Source of the DNA: Caldifarciminota bacterium UBA3073 | GTDB lineage: Bacteria; Hydrothermota; UBA3073 | Direction of reading: 5' to 3' | DNA: 10,871 bases | Assembly: GCA_002366725.1 (NCBI GenBank) | Contig: DFBT01000077.1 | Span: forward strand, 1 to 10,871 | Part shown: positions 1 to 6,673 of the stretch, piece after piece | Position numbering within the stretch: position 1 is the stretch's first letter | How the letters are laid out: every line of letters starts with the position of its first letter | Translations under genes and position numbers: made by a program | Notes under the pieces: generated by a model | What the model was told of the DNA's origin: nothing | The model's input: only the letters and a program-made list of their open reading frames with translations | The model's database searches: none

Positions 1-369
1 TATCCCGAACTCGCGAGATGTTTGTCCTGTAATACCTGCACTAAAGCGTGTCCCCAGGACCTGGAGGTTATGGACTATGTTCAGGCTGCAATCAGGGGCG
101 ATTTTACCGCAGTCGCACAGGATTCTTTCGAATGCATCCAGTGTGGTCTCTGTGCGATGAGATGCCCGGCGGAGATCGTGCAATATCATGTAGCCCAGTT
201 GGCGAGAAGAATGTACGGGCGATATGGGTATAAAGAGATAGAGAATTTAAAAAAAAGGGTGAAGGAGATAAAAGAGGGAAAATACGACAAAGGTTTTGAG
301 AAACTTGTGGGGGCTACGGAGGAAGAGCTTAGAAAATTGTATGCTGAAAGAGAGAGAGAAAAAGATTGA
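1..369 (+). CDS. 4Fe-4S dicluster protein (HdrC / fumarate-reductase iron-sulfur type), 3' part
   Basis: The reading frame is open from base 1, so the start lies upstream of the window; the TTG at 22 is internal to the first cluster motif and not a real start. About 122 codons are visible. Two classic ferredoxin motifs are seen: CLSCNTCTKACP near the left edge and CIQCGLCAMRCP about 40 residues later, which together should bind two [4Fe-4S] clusters. A basic and acidic helical tail follows (KKRVKEIKEGKYDKGFEKL and beyond). This layout matches the HdrC-like iron-sulfur subunits that pass electrons to heterodisulfide-reductase or fumarate-reductase flavoproteins. The next gene encodes such a flavoprotein 113 bp downstream, so the two products probably form one cytoplasmic or membrane-associated redox complex. 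The exact electron partner is inferred, because the N-terminal part of this subunit and any upstream subunits are outside the window. Confidence 0.85.
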   Translation, partial: YPELARCLSCNTCTKACPQDLEVMDYVQAAIRGDFTAVAQDSFECIQCGLCAMRCPAEIVQYHVAQLARRMYGRYGYKEIENLKKRVKEIKEGKYDKGFEKLVGATEEELRKLYAEREREKD

Positions 370-470
370 GATACCAAATTTCCAATTACCAATGTCAAAA
401 GTAAGCCATTAGTTTTATTATTAGGTCTTTGAGAGGCTGAAAGTAAATAACCTAATGACTATCTTTGTTG

Positions 471-477
471 AGGGAGG
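471..477 (+). promoter_or_regulatory. Shine-Dalgarno site of the flavoprotein gene
   Basis: AGGGAGG lies five bases before the ATG at 483. It decides the start: the in-frame TTG codons at 465 and 468 lie upstream of this site and cannot use it, so the protein begins MAELKF. Confidence 0.75.
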
Positions 478-482
478 AAAAA

Positions 483-2138
483 ATGGCAGAATTAAAATTC
501 ATTGAGGGTTACCCGGAACATATGTATGAGCTGATAAAAGTGGTGGAGAAGACGAGGCCAAAGAGAAAGGATTACACTCCAAAGGCAATGACTATGGAGG
601 AGCGAGAAGAGGTTCTGAAGCTTCACCCCGACTTTGCACCGGGTGGAAAAAGCGAGATTAAAGTTGGACAGAACAAGGGAGATATTGCACCGAATGAGGT
701 CGTTGACCTCCTTGAGGCATATCCCCTTATAGAAGCGGGGGAGATAGACCTTAAAAAGCCCGATTATACCACCGATATGCTGATAATAGGAGGTGGTCTC
801 GCTGGAACGACCGCAGCCGTGTGGGCTAACGATCGGGGTATCCCAAAGGAGAATATCCTTCTTGTGAATAAACTGAGACACGGTGACTCCAACTCAATTA
901 TGGCACAGGGTGGGACCCAGTCGGCAGATAGGGAGAATGACTCTCCCACCATACATTTTATTGATGTTATAGGTGGAGGGCATTTTACAAACAAGCCCGA
1001 TGTTGTGCGGGCATTGGCGGAAGATGCCCCATTGATAATGCAATGGCTTTCGGAATTGGGTGCGATGTTTGACAGGGAAGAAGATGGTAGCTTCGTAGAA
1101 AGATGGGGAGGAGGCACATGCAGAAAGAGAATGCATGCCTGCAGAGATTACACGGGTCTCGAGGAATTCAGGGTGATAAGGGATGAGTTCAGAAACAGGG
1201 GGATTGCGTATCTTGAATACGAGCCCGTAATTGAGCTTCTCACAGACGGGAACAGGGTTACCGGTGCAGTTCTCTGGAATCTTGAGACGGGTGAATATAG
1301 AATAGTTAAGGCTACTGCGACGATACTCGCAACGGGTGGATTTGGAAGACTACATATAAGGGGATTTCCGACCACCAATCATTATGGTGCTACCTATGAT
1401 GGTGTGGTTATTGCTTATCGCGCCGGGGCAAAACTGAGGGATACAGACACGGTTCAGTATCACCCGACAGGTGCTGCATATCCACAGCAGATAATAGGTC
1501 TCCTGCTTACTGAGAAACTCAGGAGCATGGGTGCCCAACCGGTAAACAAAGACGGAGAGACATTCGTATTTCCCCTTGAACCGAGGGATGTTGAGGCATC
1601 CGCATTTATACGAGAGTGTTATGTGAAGAATAAGGGTGTTATAACCCCCACGGGTATGAGGGGGGTCTGGCTCGATACTCCGCTTATTGATATTAAAAAT
1701 GGTGAGGGAACAACAGACAAAGCATTTCCCGGGATGAAGAGGATGTTTACCAGATTTGGGATCGATATGGCAAAGGTTCCCGTTTTGGTATTTCCAACAC
1801 TTCATTACCAGAATGGGGGAGTGGGAACAGACCCCTTGGGGAAAACAAATCTTGAGGGACTCTGGGTGGCTGGAGAGGTATCAGGTGGAGTGCACGGAAA
1901 AAACAGATTGATGGGAAATTCAACCCTCGATTGTATGGTATTTGGAAGGAGATCCGGCATATCGGCTGCGGAGTATGTGAAATCGGGCGAGAAAGGGGGT
2001 AAACTGACACTGGAACATATGAAGAGGTATGTAAAACTCCTTAAAGAGGCGGGAATACCCGAGGTAAGGAGGGCTCCAATACTTCTGCCGGATTACAGGG
2101 GAAAGAGAGTGCTGGCGAGGATGATAGATGTGCTTTGA
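483..2138 (+). CDS. FAD-dependent fumarate reductase / succinate dehydrogenase-like flavoprotein subunit
   Basis: This 551-residue protein belongs to the FRD/SDH/L-aspartate-oxidase flavoprotein superfamily and should catalyse fumarate reduction or a related 2-enoate/succinate reaction with FAD. A Rossmann motif GGGLAG is at residues 103-108, after an unusually long N-terminal extension of about 95 residues. The active-site set of FrdA is retained by alignment: H327 in QYHPTG, E344 in LLTEKLR, R368 in EPRD, H441 in TLHYQNGG and R475 in NRLMGNS. The position of the covalent-FAD histidine of FrdA/SdhA (SHT before the AxGG motif) is here S-N-S, with N137, so FAD is probably bound non-covalently as in NadB. 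The C-terminus is short (ends LPDYRG and about ten more residues), lacking most of the usual SDH C-terminal domain. Start ATG 483 is set by AGGGAGG five bases upstream. The upstream neighbour is a two-cluster [4Fe-4S] protein, the likely electron-transfer partner. Function as a fumarate reductase is inferred; the family is clear. Confidence 0.88.
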   Translation: MAELKFIEGYPEHMYELIKVVEKTRPKRKDYTPKAMTMEEREEVLKLHPDFAPGGKSEIKVGQNKGDIAPNEVVDLLEAYPLIEAGEIDLKKPDYTTDMLIIGGGLAGTTAAVWANDRGIPKENILLVNKLRHGDSNSIMAQGGTQSADRENDSPTIHFIDVIGGGHFTNKPDVVRALAEDAPLIMQWLSELGAMFDREEDGSFVERWGGGTCRKRMHACRDYTGLEEFRVIRDEFRNRGIAYLEYEPVIELLTDGNRVTGAVLWNLETGEYRIVKATATILATGGFGRLHIRGFPTTNHYGATYDGVVIAYRAGAKLRDTDTVQYHPTGAAYPQQIIGLLLTEKLRSMGAQPVNKDGETFVFPLEPRDVEASAFIRECYVKNKGVITPTGMRGVWLDTPLIDIKNGEGTTDKAFPGMKRMFTRFGIDMAKVPVLVFPTLHYQNGGVGTDPLGKTNLEGLWVAGEVSGGVHGKNRLMGNSTLDCMVFGRRSGISAAEYVKSGEKGGKLTLEHMKRYVKLLKEAGIPEVRRAPILLPDYRGKRVLARMIDVL

Positions 2139-2167
2139 GGGGCAGCAAAGAGCAAATAGGGGGAGTA

Positions 2168-2349
2168 GGGTCAGGTCTTGACATTAGACATAATTGAGGG
2201 CAAACTGGCAAGTTCCCTGTAGATAGGAAGTGTTGCTGAAGAAAACTCATTAAGAGATATTACCCAAGGTCTAATCCGCGTTAAACAGGAGAGTAAGAAG
2301 TCAAAGGAGAAGCTGAAGCAAAGTAAAGTGTAAAATGAAGACCTGACCC
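2168..2349 (+). mobile_element. Small mobile-element remnant with 12-bp inverted terminal repeats (Y1/REP-associated transposase type)
   Basis: GGGTCAGGTCTT at 2168-2179 and its exact reverse complement AAGACCTGACCC at 2338-2349 bound a segment of about 180 bp. Ends of this GGTCAGGTCTTGACAT kind are familiar to me from insertions associated with REP-associated tyrosine (Y1, IS200-like) transposases in anaerobic bacteria; that link is from memory, not from a search. Just inside the right end the + strand reads a short open stretch, SLRDITQGLIRVKQES and a Lys-rich tail, closing with TAA at 2331-2333. This resembles the degenerate C-terminal end of such a transposase. No catalytic HUH or Tyr motif remains, so it is a dead or non-autonomous copy. 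It sits where the flavoprotein gene ends and the AT-rich accessory block begins. Confidence 0.6.
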
Positions 2350-2546
2350 TGATTTTTTCCAACAACGGTATCATATCTTATGAAACTTTCATCAACCGTA
2401 TAAGGGATTGATGGAAAGGATAAATCTGTTTTAGATTCTTGTTTCAGGTCTGACTCCAATATTCCCCCAAATTGCCTTTGGCGACTTCTTTTATCCGCAA
2501 AACATTATATGAAATTGCACTATTCTCAGGAGGCAGAAGATAGGCG
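2350..2546. other. Non-coding gap before the first methyltransferase
   Basis: No gene is supported here. CAGGTCTGACTCC at 2445-2457 resembles the inverted repeat of the element to its left and may be the end of a second, related insertion. An imperfect inverted repeat (CTTTCATCAA at 2386-2395 against TTGATGGAAAG at 2408-2418) could form a small hairpin, but it is not followed by a T-tract. The ribosome binding site AGGAGG of the next gene is at 2528-2533. I could not identify a convincing promoter. Confidence 0.4.
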
Positions 2547-3149
2547 ATGGAAACAGATGTAAAAGAATGGTTAGACAAAAATGGAATGGCATTTCTAAGG
2601 AACATTGGCATCAAAGAAGGACAAATCGTATTGGATTTTGGGTGTAGTGTCGGTCATTATGCAATTCCAGCGGCAAAGGTGGTGGGTAAGAAAGGCAAGG
2701 TATATGCAGTGGATAATGATATAAAGTCTCTAAATGAGCTTATGGAAATAGCAAAGAGAGAAGACCTAAAAAACATAGTGACAATGCATACTCAATCAGT
2801 AGAGTTAAAAATTAATCTGAAGAATGAGTCCGTTGATGTAATTTTGCTTTATGATATTCTACATTATATGGATGTCATGGAAAGAAATAAAATATATAAC
2901 GAATTTTACAGGGTTTTAAAGAATGATGCTCTTCTTTCAGTCTATCCAAAGCACAATAAATTGGACGAACCTTTATGGAATCTATCAGATATGCAATTAG
3001 AAGATGTTATAAAAGAGATAGAAAGTGCAAAATTTAATTTTGAAGGGCAGTTTTATAAAAAGCTTATACATGATGATAACTATAACATGGGTTATATTTT
3101 AAATTTTACAAAAAGTAAAAAAGGAGATGGGTGTGACAGAAGTATATAA
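2547..3149 (+). CDS. Class I SAM-dependent methyltransferase (UbiE-like, small)
   Basis: The 200-residue protein has the class I methyltransferase fold. Motif I, VLDFGCSVGHYAIPAA, lies near residues 28-43 and forms the SAM-binding glycine loop. VYAVDND follows with the acidic residue expected to bind the SAM ribose. The DVILLYDILHYM segment is motif IV-like, and a YRVLKND segment follows, as in Methyltransf_11/31 proteins. There is no membrane segment, so it should be cytoplasmic. The substrate is unknown; the four-cysteine arrangement of arsenite methyltransferases is absent. AGGAGG at 2528-2533 precedes the ATG by 13 bases, a long spacing. Its 3' end overlaps the DUF1684 gene, which suggests translational coupling. 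A decayed second copy of its C-terminus (shared HDDNY and YILNF) lies at 6578-6673. Family certain, substrate not. Confidence 0.85.
   Translation: METDVKEWLDKNGMAFLRNIGIKEGQIVLDFGCSVGHYAIPAAKVVGKKGKVYAVDNDIKSLNELMEIAKREDLKNIVTMHTQSVELKINLKNESVDVILLYDILHYMDVMERNKIYNEFYRVLKNDALLSVYPKHNKLDEPLWNLSDMQLEDVIKEIESAKFNFEGQFYKKLIHDDNYNMGYILNFTKSKKGDGCDRSI
3121..3126 (+). promoter_or_regulatory. Shine-Dalgarno site of the DUF1684 gene, favouring a GTG start
   Basis: AAGGAG directly abuts the ATG at 3127, leaving no spacer, but is six bases before the in-frame GTG at 3133. The GTG is therefore the better start. The site lies inside the methyltransferase coding region. Confidence 0.55.
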
Positions 3150-3708
3150 ATGGAGAGTGAGACTTGAGCAAGAACGTAAGGAGAAGGACAGATTTTTTGC
3201 GGCACATTGGCAGTCTCCAATTCCACCAGATGAAAGACCGGAATTCAGGGGACTTAGGTACTATCCCATAGATCCAAATTTCAGATTTGAACTTGAACTG
3301 TATGAACATAGTAATAAAAAAACGATGCAAATCGAAGATACCAAAGGAGATATCAAACGGTTCCTGAGATGGGGTGAATTTCGCTTCAATGTTGGAAATG
3401 AAAAGTGTGTCCTTCAGGCTTATAAGGGTGTTCCTGAAGAAGAACAATTATTCGTTCCCTTTCGAGATGCTACAAGTGGCAAAGAAACATATGGGGCAGG
3501 TAGGTATCTTGATCTTGATTTAAGAGCTTGCACCACAAATGGAAGATGGATTCTTGATTTCAATAAGGCATATAACCCCTGGTGTGCGTACAGTGAGAAT
3601 TATGCCTGTCCTTTTGTACCATCAGAGAACTGGCTTAAGGTACCTATAAAGGCGGGTGAGAAGAATTATTCACTTAAAAATGTTGAAAGAGGTATAAAAA
3701 CAAGTTAA
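3133..3708 (+). CDS. DUF1684 family protein
   Basis: Read from the GTG at 3133 this is a 191-residue protein; the ATG at 3127 adds two residues but has no usable spacer to its ribosome binding site. The C-terminal half carries the hallmark of DUF1684 (COG3358): FVPFRDATSGKETYGAGRYL, then LDFNKAYNPWCAYS, the cysteine-containing YACPFVPSENWLKV and a closing AGEKNY. The N-terminal half has the expected VYKWRVRLEQER helix and FRGLRYYPIDPNFRF. No signal peptide or lipobox is seen, unlike many longer family members, so this one is probably cytoplasmic. The biochemical function of DUF1684 is not established to my knowledge. It overlaps the preceding methyltransferase by 17 bases, and a second, truncated copy of its last 60 codons lies at 7994-8185, so methyltransferase and DUF1684 probably form one functional module. 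Confidence 0.85.
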   Translation: MTEVYKWRVRLEQERKEKDRFFAAHWQSPIPPDERPEFRGLRYYPIDPNFRFELELYEHSNKKTMQIEDTKGDIKRFLRWGEFRFNVGNEKCVLQAYKGVPEEEQLFVPFRDATSGKETYGAGRYLDLDLRACTTNGRWILDFNKAYNPWCAYSENYACPFVPSENWLKVPIKAGEKNYSLKNVERGIKTS

Positions 3709-3847
3709 AAAAGATGTAATTATTGTTGGTGGTGGAGCTACTGGGCTATCAGCTGCAATGTTTACCCGGTTAGATGGATAGATCACTTTAATTTTAGAGG
3801 GTAACTGGATAGGTCATCAGGCGGTATATGGCACGAAGATCGTAGGA
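3704..3847 (+). pseudogene. Relic of a thioredoxin-reductase-like FAD/NAD(P) oxidoreductase (N-terminus only)
   Basis: In the frame of the GAT codon at 3713 the + strand reads KKDVIIVGGGATGLSAAMFT, then RLDG, a TAG stop, and ITLILEGNWIGHQAVYGTKI. This is the FAD-binding Rossmann N-terminus of thioredoxin-reductase-like enzymes, including the GGGxxG loop and the WIGxQA region where family members bind FAD. The TAG at about 3779 replaces a residue in the usual 'DGLxTLxLE' stretch. Homology stops after about 46 residues, right before the ribosome binding site of the next methyltransferase; the NADPH domain and CxxC centre are gone. The gene is therefore a 5' fragment with a nonsense mutation. 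It is in the same frame as the following methyltransferase but belongs to a different family. Family assignment is firm; the exact relic limits are approximate. Confidence 0.8.
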
Positions 3848-3853
3848 GGACGC

Positions 3854-4507
3854 ATGTGTGCTTATTATCCAGAATCAAAGGTTGAAGTCAGCGGATTTAT
3901 GGCAAAACATTATGATTTGTTATTAGATATGACAACATTTGGGAGATATTCTTCTATGATTCACAAAGCTATACGACTAATGGAAATCAGACCAGCTGAC
4001 AAAATTCTCGATTTAGGGGCAGGAACGGGTAGGAATGCTTGTTTGATGGCGAGGTATCTTTTGCCAGGAGGGGAGCTTATAGGGATAGATATATCCAAAG
4101 AGATGATATCTCAATTTAGAAAGAATTGTGCAAATTTCTCTAATATTAAAGTCATTAATGCAAGAGTCGAGCAGGATTTGACTTATGAAAGTTATTTTGA
4201 TAAGGTCTTCATCTCTTTTGTGTTGCATGGATTTCCTCAGAAAGCCAGGAACCATATTATTGGGAATGCCTTTAAGGCATTAGAAAAAGGTGGTGAGTTT
4301 TTTATTTTAGACTACAATGAGTTCTTACTGAATGAAATACCTTTTTATTTAAGGATAGCTTTTAAGCATATAGAATGTGTTTATGCATTTGATTTTATTG
4401 AAAGGGAATGGAAAAAGATACTGCGCCTGCAAGGGTTCAATGATTTCAGGGAACATCTTTTCTTCAGCAATTATATACGATTACTCAAGGCGGTAAAAGT
4501 ATTATGA
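3854..4507 (+). CDS. Class I SAM-dependent methyltransferase (UbiE/COQ5-like)
   Basis: The 217-residue protein carries motif I ILDLGAGTGRNACLMARYL near residues 51-69, the acidic GIDIS of motif II about 20 residues later, a FISFVLHGFP segment at motif IV, and ALEKGGEFFILDYNEF typical of UbiE-like enzymes. The N-terminal EVSGFMAKHYDLLLD is characteristic of a small-molecule methyltransferase family found in anaerobes. It is distinct from the first methyltransferase in this window: only the SAM-binding core is shared. The ATG follows AGGAGG (3844-3849) with a four-base spacer. The stop codon overlaps the ATG of a TrmO-like relic in an ATGA junction, so the two were once co-translated. Substrate unknown. 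Confidence 0.88.
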   Translation: MCAYYPESKVEVSGFMAKHYDLLLDMTTFGRYSSMIHKAIRLMEIRPADKILDLGAGTGRNACLMARYLLPGGELIGIDISKEMISQFRKNCANFSNIKVINARVEQDLTYESYFDKVFISFVLHGFPQKARNHIIGNAFKALEKGGEFFILDYNEFLLNEIPFYLRIAFKHIECVYAFDFIEREWKKILRLQGFNDFREHLFFSNYIRLLKAVKVL

Positions 4508-4652
4508 CACAATTGAGGTTTAAGTTGAAGCAAATTGGAGTTATACGAACTCCGTATACTGATGATGCAACATATCAGCCAGTGGAGGAGGATGAGGAGA
4601 TTTCCGTTTAGTGGTTGAGCCCCAATATACCGATGGAATCTATAAACTTGCC
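4504..4652 (+). pseudogene. TrmO/TsaA-like (UPF0066) methyltransferase relic, frameshifted and truncated
   Basis: Starting at the ATG that overlaps the previous stop (ATGA, 4504-4507), the frame reads KLKQIGVIRTPYTDDATYQP then VEEDE, which is the N-terminal signature of TrmO/TsaA-domain proteins (IGxIRTPY). A single-base deletion near 4594-4599 sends this frame into TAG at 4609-4611. In the next frame the homology continues as GDFRLVVEPQYTDGIYKLA up to about 4652. The rest of the roughly 150-residue domain is missing, and the downstream flavoenzyme gene begins at 4678. TrmO N6-methylates t6A37 of tRNA, but TsaA-domain proteins next to small-molecule methyltransferases may do something else; this copy can do neither. 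A sequencing indel could explain the frameshift but not the truncation. Confidence 0.8.
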
Positions 4653-4677
4653 AGGGAACTAAAAGGGAGGCAGAAAA

Positions 4678-6537
4678 ATGATTGAATTAAAGAATCCATT
4701 TATATTTGCTCCTATAAAATTAGGGTATAGCGACGGAGATGGGGGTGTTAACAACAGGCATATTGCCTTTTATACTGCGAGAAGCTGTTATTTAGGTGCG
4801 GTTACTATTGAACCGCTCTACATGGATAAGGGATTACGAGAAATCCCCACGCAATTGGGGATCGACAATGATAAAAAAATAAAAGGATTACAAAAATTAG
4901 TTGCGTCTATTCATAAATCGGGGGCAAAAGTCATTGCTCATCTTAATCACCCTGGTAGAATGGCAAATCCTAAAATTCCTCGCAACTATTTTGTATCCTC
5001 TACAGATAAACCTTGTGAAAATGGAGGGGCAATTCCAAAAAGAATGAATCGTGAGGATATAGATAAGGCAATAAATCTTTTTATTGCTGCTGCCGCAAGA
5101 GCCCAGAAAGCTAATTTCGACATTATAGAACTGCAATTTGGTCATGGCTATCTATTGGCTCAGTTTATTTCACCTTTTGTTAACGATAGAAAAGATGAGT
5201 ATGGTGGAGATTTTGAGAATAGAATAAGATTTCCTTTAGAGGTTTTACAGGCAGTTAGAAAATCTATAGATTTGCCAATAATTGTCAGAATAAGTGGCGA
5301 TGAAATGTTATCCAATGGGATAAGGTTACCTGAGATGATTACTTTCTCCAGGATACTGGAGAAAAACGGAGTTGCGGCAATACATGTGTCTGCTGGTACT
5401 GTATGTTCAACACCTCCTTGGTTTTTCCAGCACATGTTTATTCCAAAGGGGAAAACATGGGAAATGGCAAAGGAAATCAGAGAAAATATAGACCTCCCTG
5501 TAATTTTTGTTGGGAGAATAAATACTGTTGAGGACATTAAAAAGGTAAGGGAGAAGTATCTGGCTGATTACATTGCTATTGGGAGAGGTTTGGTCGCAGA
5601 CCCAGACTTTGTAGGGAAATATTTTGGTGAAGAGAAGGAACCGATAAAACCCTGTTTAGCTTGTGTCGAAGGTTGTCTTGGTGGGGTAAGATCAGGGCAG
5701 GGGCTTCAATGTCTTGTGAATCCAGAGGTAGGCAGGGAAACCGAGGTTTTTAAAATTGCGAAACGACCTAAACAATACGCTGTTGTTGGAGGGGGCTTAG
5801 CAGGAATGGAAGGCGCAATAACCTTGAAAAGGAGAGGGCATAGTGTTGATCTTTACGAAAAAGATAAACTGGGAGGACAATTTAACTTAGCTCCCTTAAC
5901 TCCCAATAAGAAATCAATGGCACGGTTAATCCCATACTTCGTTGAGGAATTGAAAAATAAAGGTGTGAATATAATTTTTAAGAAGGCTGCAAAGTCAGAT
6001 ATTATATCCCAATATGATGGGGTGATATTAGCGACAGGCTCCAGACCATCTGTGCCACCAATTTCAGGATTAGATAAATGTTATTGGGCAGATATTTTGC
6101 TGGAAGAAAATTTACCAGAAAATAAAAGAATACTTATTATTGGCGGAGGGCTAATCGGCGTTGATATTGCAACTGCCTTGATACCAAGAGACAATAAAAT
6201 AATTATTGTTAAACGGACGACGGACTTTGGCGAAGATATGGAAATGATTGCAAAGGCACTTTCCCTCAAGATGATGAATGAGAAAGGGACTGTTTTTAGT
6301 GACCATACACACATTAAAAAGATAGAAGGGAAAACTGTTTTTGCAGAGAGAAATGGAGAGGATATTCAATTTGAAGATATAGATATAATAGTGGTTTCTA
6401 CTGGTATGGAAAGTTATAATCCTCTTGAGAGAGATTTAAAAAACAAGATTCCAGTTTATGTGGTCGGTGATGCCAGGCAAATAGGCAATGCTCAGGATGC
6501 GATTAGAGACGCCTATGAGACAGCCAAGAATTTGTAG
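4678..6537 (+). CDS. Old-yellow-enzyme / 2,4-dienoyl-CoA-reductase-like NADH:flavin oxidoreductase (FMN, 4Fe-4S, FAD)
   Basis: The 619-residue protein has the three-part layout of FadH and trimethylamine dehydrogenase. Residues about 5-320 are an FMN-binding TIM barrel with HGYLLAQFISPFVNDR at 156-171 (Y158 matches the catalytic Tyr of FadH), EYGGDFENRIRFPLEV, and IAIGRGLVADP at 299-309. Cys326, 329, 333 and 345 form C-x2-C-x3-C-x11-C, the single [4Fe-4S] cluster site of this group. GGGLAG at 371-376 binds FAD and GGGLIG at 489-494 the NAD(P)H. Expected activity is reduction of an electron-poor C=C bond, with electrons moving NAD(P)H to FAD to 4Fe-4S to FMN. The FadH-type GWHEARIP substrate loop is not conserved (here WFFQHMFIP), and the protein is some 50 residues shorter, so dienoyl-CoA is not assured as substrate. 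AGGGAGG at 4664-4670 sets the ATG, seven bases downstream. It may be cotranscribed with the upstream methyltransferases. Confidence 0.88.
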   Translation: MIELKNPFIFAPIKLGYSDGDGGVNNRHIAFYTARSCYLGAVTIEPLYMDKGLREIPTQLGIDNDKKIKGLQKLVASIHKSGAKVIAHLNHPGRMANPKIPRNYFVSSTDKPCENGGAIPKRMNREDIDKAINLFIAAAARAQKANFDIIELQFGHGYLLAQFISPFVNDRKDEYGGDFENRIRFPLEVLQAVRKSIDLPIIVRISGDEMLSNGIRLPEMITFSRILEKNGVAAIHVSAGTVCSTPPWFFQHMFIPKGKTWEMAKEIRENIDLPVIFVGRINTVEDIKKVREKYLADYIAIGRGLVADPDFVGKYFGEEKEPIKPCLACVEGCLGGVRSGQGLQCLVNPEVGRETEVFKIAKRPKQYAVVGGGLAGMEGAITLKRRGHSVDLYEKDKLGGQFNLAPLTPNKKSMARLIPYFVEELKNKGVNIIFKKAAKSDIISQYDGVILATGSRPSVPPISGLDKCYWADILLEENLPENKRILIIGGGLIGVDIATALIPRDNKIIIVKRTTDFGEDMEMIAKALSLKMMNEKGTVFSDHTHIKKIEGKTVFAERNGEDIQFEDIDIIVVSTGMESYNPLERDLKNKIPVYVVGDARQIGNAQDAIRDAYETAKNL

Positions 6538-6577
6538 CCAATTTAACAAATCAAGATTAAAAGATAATTTTACATAA

Positions 6578-6673
6578 AAGAAATCTTTTGAAAAGTCCAT
6601 GCACGATGATAACTATGATGAGGATTACATTTTAAATTTCAAAGAAAAAAAGAGAAATTATAACCATAGATGA
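6578..6673 (+). pseudogene. Relic of a second methyltransferase copy (C-terminus only)
   Basis: After an in-frame TAA at 6575-6577, the + strand reads SFEKSMHDDNYDEDYILNF and a Lys-rich tail ending at TGA 6671-6673. This matches the C-terminus of the methyltransferase at 2547-3149, which ends with HDDNYNMGYILNFTKSKK; the DNA is also recognisably similar around the HDDNY and YILNF codons. Only about 30 codons remain and there is no SAM-binding motif. Its TGA overlaps the ATG of the MFS gene (ATGA, 6670-6673), so the relic's stop is joined to the next gene's start in a coupling geometry. The remaining 6538-6577 sequence is AT-rich and shows nothing else. Confidence 0.7.

Noticed and set aside
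418..458. Possible hairpin ATTAGGT (420-426) / ACCTAAT (450-456) before the flavoprotein gene
   Set aside because: Only 7 bp of mostly A-T stem with a 23-base loop and no T-tract; too weak to call a terminator or regulatory element.
2330..2510. Open reading frame on the minus strand with protein-like text (SFPSIPYTVDESFIRYDTVVG)
   Set aside because: It has no start with a ribosome binding site, runs straight through the mobile-element inverted repeat, and matches no family I know; chance opening is likely.
3854..4507. Arsenite methyltransferase (ArsM) for the second methyltransferase
   Set aside because: The conserved cysteines of ArsM are absent and the N-terminal EVSGFMAKHYD pattern belongs to a different UbiE-like group.
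6559..6589. AAAAGAT / ATCTTTT inverted repeat as a terminator after the OYE-like gene
   Set aside because: The stem has a single G-C pair and a 17-base loop, common by chance in such AT-rich DNA.
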